DNA of 64,000 nt, taken from Picocystis sp. L7 (Eukaryota; Chlorophyta; Picocystophyceae; Picocystales; Picocystaceae). Position numbers and translations under genes: made by a program. The stretch is taken from contig QXJR01000018.1 in NCBI GenBank assembly GCA_020975725.1, forward strand, positions 434,001-498,000. The letters are read 5' to 3'. Shown here piece after piece: positions 59,876 to 64,000 of this stretch; the stretch's first letter is position 1, and the number at the start of each line of letters is the position of its first letter. The notes below the pieces were generated by a model. The model searched no databases. It was not told where the DNA came from and saw nothing but the letters and a program-made list of their open reading frames with translations.

Positions 59876-61309
59876 TGCTCCCTTCTGCTTCCGGAATGTC
59901 AACAGGAAGGCCTTTCTTATTGAACATTTTCTTGAAAGGCAAGAAATCAATGCCCATCATGAAGGGTCGAAGAACTTCTGGTACCCTTATGCCATCAGGG
60001 GTCTGATAATTCTCAAGCACGCAGCACAAAGTTCTCTCAGTAGCAGTCAGCGTTGAATTCAGCATGTGGACGTACACCTTGTCCTGGTTAGTTGGAGACT
60101 TTCCTGCCCTCAACCGGATTTCTAGCCTGCGTGACTGGTAGTCCGTACAGTTGGAACACGAAACCAGCTCGCGGTACTTCTTGGAAGCAGGGAACCATGC
60201 TTCCACATCATACTTTTTTGCAGCAGCGTTGTTCAGTTCACCAGAAACAATGTTGACCACCCTGTAGGGCAACCCCAGGGCCGCAAGGAACTCCTCGGAG
60301 TTTTTAAGCATTTCTTCCTGCATTTCCCAAGATTTGTTGTCTTCCGGGCTGGTGATGCAGAACTGCTCCACTTTCTCGAACTGGTGGACTCGGAAAATGC
60401 CCAATGTATCTCTCCCATGCGAGCCAGCTTCTTTTCTAAAACACGTGGAATATCCACAGTAGCGCATGGGAAGGTCCTTGGGCTCAATCCACTGTTTGCG
60501 GTGCAATGTACACAGCGTCTGTTCTGCTGTGGCAATCAAGTACTTGTCCTCGCCTTCGCCAGTCACCTTGTATAGTTCCTCATCAAATTGTTCTAGCTGC
60601 GCACATTCTGCCATCACATCCTTCCTCATAAAGAAGGGAGTGTGCACTGGTGTGTACTGTTTGGTGTACAGAAACTGCATGCCAAAATTAATCAAGGCTT
60701 GGTTCAGTAGGACTCCTGCTCCAATCAGGTAGTATCCTCTCCCACCAGCCACGGTCTGCCCCTGCTCAAGGTTTACGATGTCAAGCAGCTGCACCAGGTC
60801 CACATGGTTGTATAGCTCCTCTTCCATTCTTCGCTGGCCTACCTCCCGCAGCACTTCGTTGAAGTCTTCGTCGTCGTGCACAGGCACGGTGTCGTGCACG
60901 AGATTCCCGATCGGTAGAATGGCCTGGTCTCTCGCTGCGGCGACTTCTTTTTCCTTGTCTTCGAGTTCCTTGATCTGAGCCTTGAGTTCAGCCACTTGGG
61001 CGATGAGTTCGGAGGCATCTTCCTTGGCGATCTTCTTCTTGGCCACCTCCTTGTTGAGGCTGTTGAACTGCTTCTTCACTTGATCCAGCTTGAATCTTTC
61101 GTCTCTCCATTGTCGATCGAGCGCAATCACTCGATCCACAGCTTCCACAGGTTTGAATCTTCTCCTTTGGGACTCTCGGATGGCTTCTGGATCGCCTCCT
61201 TTCTCTGCGTCGCATCCCCCTCGTCAGCGACCCTTTCCTTTCCACGGTACTTCCTCGACGTCTTGAGGATCTTCCACGCACCTTCTCGGAACAGGTTGAT
61301 GTCGAGCAT
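59871..61309 (-). CDS. SARS1: Cytosolic seryl-tRNA synthetase (two exons)
   Basis: Exon 1 is 61309-61282 (only 28 bp) and exon 2 is 61204-59871; the 77-bp intron has donor GTGCGT, branch CTGAC and acceptor CGCAG. The joined product is 453 aa, the normal length. Exon 1 gives MLDINLFRE and exon 2 continues EKGGDPEAIRESQRRR, exactly the eukaryotic SerRS start; the split Glu codon restores the frame. A long antiparallel coiled-coil arm (KDEASE to AAARDQ) is followed by the class II core: motif 2 YSTCFRKEAGSHGRDTLG IFR, and motif 3 near LNSTLTATERTLCCVLENYQ. It charges tRNA-Ser and tRNA-Sec. No transit peptide is seen, so this is the cytosolic enzyme. Confidence 0.95.
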
Positions 61310-61945
61310 CGCGTGCGACGCCTCGAAAGGCGGCGATGCGCCGGTGATCCGCACCGCCGATGGACTCCGACTCGGCCGCCGCCAACCTCCCATCGATATC
61401 TTATCTGAAGATCGCGATGAATGGGATCGAAACGTCACCGAAGATCTCGATCGCGGAATGATGGGGGGTTTCCCTTTTCGAGAACTCCCGATTGTCCGAC
61501 TAAGGATCCGGGTTGGAACCCGTTGGAGCTTCGTTGGGAAGGGGCTTGCTTTCGGATCCCGTCGGGTCGAAAGGGGAGTTGGGAACCTTCAAAGGGAGTC
61601 AGCGAAGGTCGACTGGGTTCCACTGGGGATGGGTTGATTGGAAGATGGACTGGTTCAATCGGGAACGCATTCCCACACCGACACACACGCAAATCTCTCT
61701 TTTGATCCTTGGTTGAAAGCCTCCGTCCATACGTTCCAGCCTCGTCCTTGGATCCGCTCCCACACCCCTCCCTCCATCCCGGTGTCATCCCTATGCCAAC
61801 CAACCTTAAACCCTTCTTCCCGACACAACTTCCTGTGCAGGTTCTACCAGGACCCTCCTGGCAGGAGGAGAAGAAACTCCCGCAGGAGCGAAGGGTGTGG
61901 GTTAACTCGGTCGGACATTAACCGACGGTTCGACGGTCGGCGGCC
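61310..61945. promoter_or_regulatory. Divergent promoter, SerRS / WDR18
   Basis: No gene. It contains an ATCGATATCTT site at about 61383 (an 11-mer shared with the NusG promoter near 3130), GTTAAC at 61901 as GGTTAACTCG, and recurrent motif copy D. Confidence 0.45.
61868..61881 (+). promoter_or_regulatory. Recurrent motif GAGAAGAAACTCCC, copy D
   Basis: 64 bp upstream of the WDR18 ATG, same orientation as the gene. Confidence 0.65.
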
Positions 61946-63299
61946 ATGTCGGATGGCGGAGAAGTGCTGCTTACCGCTTCATTGGAAGAACTTCCCGTGC
62001 ACGCCTGGGACCTGGAAAATGGAAGTCTGATGCAGTCGTATCGATCTGCCGCGTCTCCCAGGAACGGCACGTGCTTGGCCGGGAAAGAACTGCTGGTGTC
62101 GGCAAGACCAGACAAGAAAATGGTGCAGATGTGGACCTGGTCCAAGGACACCGTGCATAGCAAGAGTTTCACGACAGAACCCATCCACGTGATCGAGTCC
62201 AGCCACAGAGGGTACTGCTTGGTGGGAGGTGGCAAGTCGGGATGTGTTCATGCCTGGCAAATCCCAACCGGAAGGCTTGTCCGAATGTGGAATGCCCACT
62301 TCAAAGCCGTGTCTGCGTTGGCTTTTAGCAAAGACGATGCGCTCCTGATCACCGGGGGAGAAGATGGATTGGTACACGTCTGGAACCTGATGGAAGTGCT
62401 CGATGTTTGCAACATCGCGGATGCAGCTGGGAACGTGCCCTCCAATGCGAAGCCTCTGCACAGCTGGTCGCAACACACACTGCCAATCACAAGCATTGCG
62501 GTGGGCATTGAAGGGGATCTTTCGCTTGTGGCCACCTCATCTCTTGATCAAACAGTGAACTTGTGGTCACTTGTTGACGGTCTGCACATGCGCACAATTT
62601 CGTTTCCCACTGCGATTCATTGTGTGGTTTTGGATCCGCTGGACCAGGCGATCTTTGCAGCAGGAGCAGACTCGGTCATCTACGAACATTCTTTGGTGCC
62701 AAGACATTCGAACGAAACGAGCACGAGTTCTGTAGAATCCTCGGTCGGTGCAGGGCTACTCAAAGGGCATTCTGGTTCGGTCAACTGCCTTTGCTTCAGT
62801 GAGGATGGATCCCTGCTGATATCGGGGGCCAACGATGGTAATGCTTTGGTGTGGGATGTATTTAGCAAGCAGTGCATACGTCGAATGCAGCACTCAAAGC
62901 CCGTGACATATATAAATGTTTTAGGCAAACCAAAAAGCATACTGCTGCGAGGTCAACGCCCTGCGAAGAAGGGTTCGAAAGAGGGAGGCTTACCATGGAT
63001 CACTCTCCAGAAGTATGCACTGTGGAAGCAAGAGGAGTTTCCTAGTGTAGATGCTGACCTGGATTCTGCGCACGATCTGTTCCAGCCTGTACTCTCTGGC
63101 GGAAAAAAAAAGCAATAAAAGGCCCAAGAAGGCGACAAAGGACGAGGGTGGACCGGAGGGAGATGAGCGCACACTAGCCATCGAGAACGAGTCTCTGAAG
63201 AAAGCAGTGGCGCGTGCTAGGGAAGATGCTCGTAGCTGGAAGACACAATTTCAAGAGCTGCAATTGCGCGTTGCGAGCCAACTCCCGGAGAAGCTTTGA
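61946..63299 (+). CDS. WDR18: WDR18/IPI3-like WD40 ribosome-biogenesis protein (frame broken at an A9 run)
   Basis: The first frame gives 390 aa ending at 63118. It has about five visible WD40 blades (for example VSALAFSKDDALLITGGEDG and SVNCLCFSEDGSLLISGAND) in the order of WDR18/IPI3, a subunit of the Rix1-IPI3/PELP1 complex in 60S maturation. At 63103-63111 the GGCGG-A9-GCAATAA run ends this frame. The frame one base on, open from before the run, continues KSNKRPKKATKDE and a coiled coil (ENESLKKAVARAREDARSWK) to a TGA at 63299. WDR18/IPI3 proteins have a C-terminal coil, so eight As instead of nine would give a 450-aa normal protein. Sequencing error, real frameshift or transcript slippage are all open. 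Confidence 0.8.
63114..63119 (+). terminator. AATAAA overlapping the first-frame stop of WDR18
   Basis: AATAAA includes the TAA that ends the first WDR18 frame. Stop-overlapping hexamers also occur at bestrophin 2 and SerRS, so a genuine early end cannot be excluded. Confidence 0.35.
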
Positions 63300-64000
63300 G
63301 ATAAAGACACGTGCAGTACTACTAGCAGGCTATGATTCCGTATAGTTCGCGCTGATCTTGCATGCGCTGTTGCTACGCGTCCCTGTTGCATGTGGAAGGA
63401 ATCAATGCAAACAGGATAGCTGTTGCATTGGTGAACCTTCCAAGGGGAATACATGCAACATTCACAAACCTTTCCGTTTGCTTTCTGGGTGCAATTAAAG
63501 ACCACATGTTAACTCCTTGCCCACCCCTTCCCCGTTCTATCCGTGAACTTGCCACTTTCTCAACCACAGAGGGGCGGGAATCCTGCGAGAACAATTTCGA
63601 GCATCGGATGTGATGATTCCCTGCTTCGTCTTGGCACACGTCCACGGATGCCCCACCCCCTCGAACGAACTGCTGACGTGGTGGGGTCGCACAGGCTGTC
63701 ACTGGGGCGAACCCTACCGGGTTCCAACGGTGAAGACCGTTTGCAAGGGGGTTGGCGGAGGATCGTACGGACGTTCGAATCCAGAGCCATCGCTCCCATC
63801 CTCGTATGGAAGGTGGCGAGTTCCTCGGGTTTCTCCAGGGTTGGTTTTCAGGCGCCATCCCATGGACGGGTTCGTGGCTTGCCTCGGCGGTGCTTCGACA
63901 CGTAGACGAGGCATCGAGAGGATGGGAAGCCCTCTCACTCGATCGAGGGGGGTTGAACGGTGCCTTCTCAAATCAGGCGGTGGATCCCACCACGTGGTGC
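63300..64000. other. Right-edge intergenic
   Basis: GTTAAC near 63508. A CTGAC followed by a CACAG acceptor-like site (63682-63703) precedes a plus-strand frame open to the window edge, which may be an exon of the next gene; no family features are visible. Confidence 0.3.

Noticed and set aside
1-64000. Transposons, viral relics, CRISPR arrays, rRNA or organelle DNA
   Set aside because: I looked for reverse transcriptase, integrase and transposase motifs, terminal repeats, regularly spaced repeats and rRNA-like sequence and saw none.

Overview
This window is nuclear DNA from a compact, gene-dense photosynthetic eukaryote, probably a unicellular alga of the Archaeplastida. The plastid evidence is a cytosolic disproportionating enzyme (DPE2), an f-type thioredoxin with a transit peptide, a short plastid trigger factor, a plastid NusG with a SAP domain, a lumen-targeted small protein and two thylakoid-type bestrophins. 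The eukaryotic evidence is spliceosomal introns, AATAAA polyadenylation hexamers, COX16, a complex I B14.7-like subunit, CHD1, AP-3 beta, SERCA, a divergent H2B and a prenylated MUB. No species is named: the sequence does not decide it, although AATAAA rather than TGTAA argues against core chlorophytes.

Layout: about 33 genes mostly alternate strand. Convergent neighbours are packed tail to tail (13-190 bp apart in nine pairs), while divergent neighbours are separated by roughly 0.4-1.6 kb in which only short promoter-like motifs are visible. 1-7 kb: DPE2 (runs off the left edge), NusG, a small membrane protein, COX16. 7-14.5 kb: AP-3 beta, a multi-BRCT protein, thioredoxin f, a sphingolipid-phosphate phosphatase and an H2B-like histone-fold protein. 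15-25 kb: a very acidic signal-anchored protein, a plastid FHA protein, SAMHD1-like dNTPase and bestrophin 1. 25-32 kb: a membrane GT2, trigger factor, PDRG1-like prefoldin and the B14.7-like PRAT protein. 32-45 kb: CHD1, a myristoylated RING E3, rhomboid, GH13, molybdopterin molybdotransferase and an ATC-hydrolase-family protein. 45-64 kb: lumen protein, UIM-bearing alpha/beta hydrolase, bestrophin 2 overlapping EME1, MUB, SERCA, a 2OG oxygenase, SerRS and WDR18/IPI3.

Ten introns were reconstructed in seven genes (PDRG1, B14.7, RING E3, lumen protein, MUB, SERCA, SerRS). They are short (77-287 bp), have GTRNG-like donors (one GTTTGT), nearly all carry a CTGAC branch site and mostly lack a polypyrimidine tract. 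Functional themes: starch and maltose metabolism (DPE2, GH13), plastid gene expression and redox (NusG, trigger factor, Trx f), plastid ion channels (two bestrophins), genome maintenance (BRCT protein, EME1, SAMHD1-like, CHD1, H2B variant), ubiquitin-linked membrane functions (MUB, RING E3, two UIM proteins), and respiratory assembly (COX16, B14.7). No mobile element, viral relic, CRISPR array, rRNA or tRNA gene was recognised. The most interesting leads are recurring promoter motifs (a 14-15-mer at four loci and a 33-bp element at two), the H2B-like protein, the EME1/bestrophin out-of-frame overlap and a homopolymer frameshift in WDR18.
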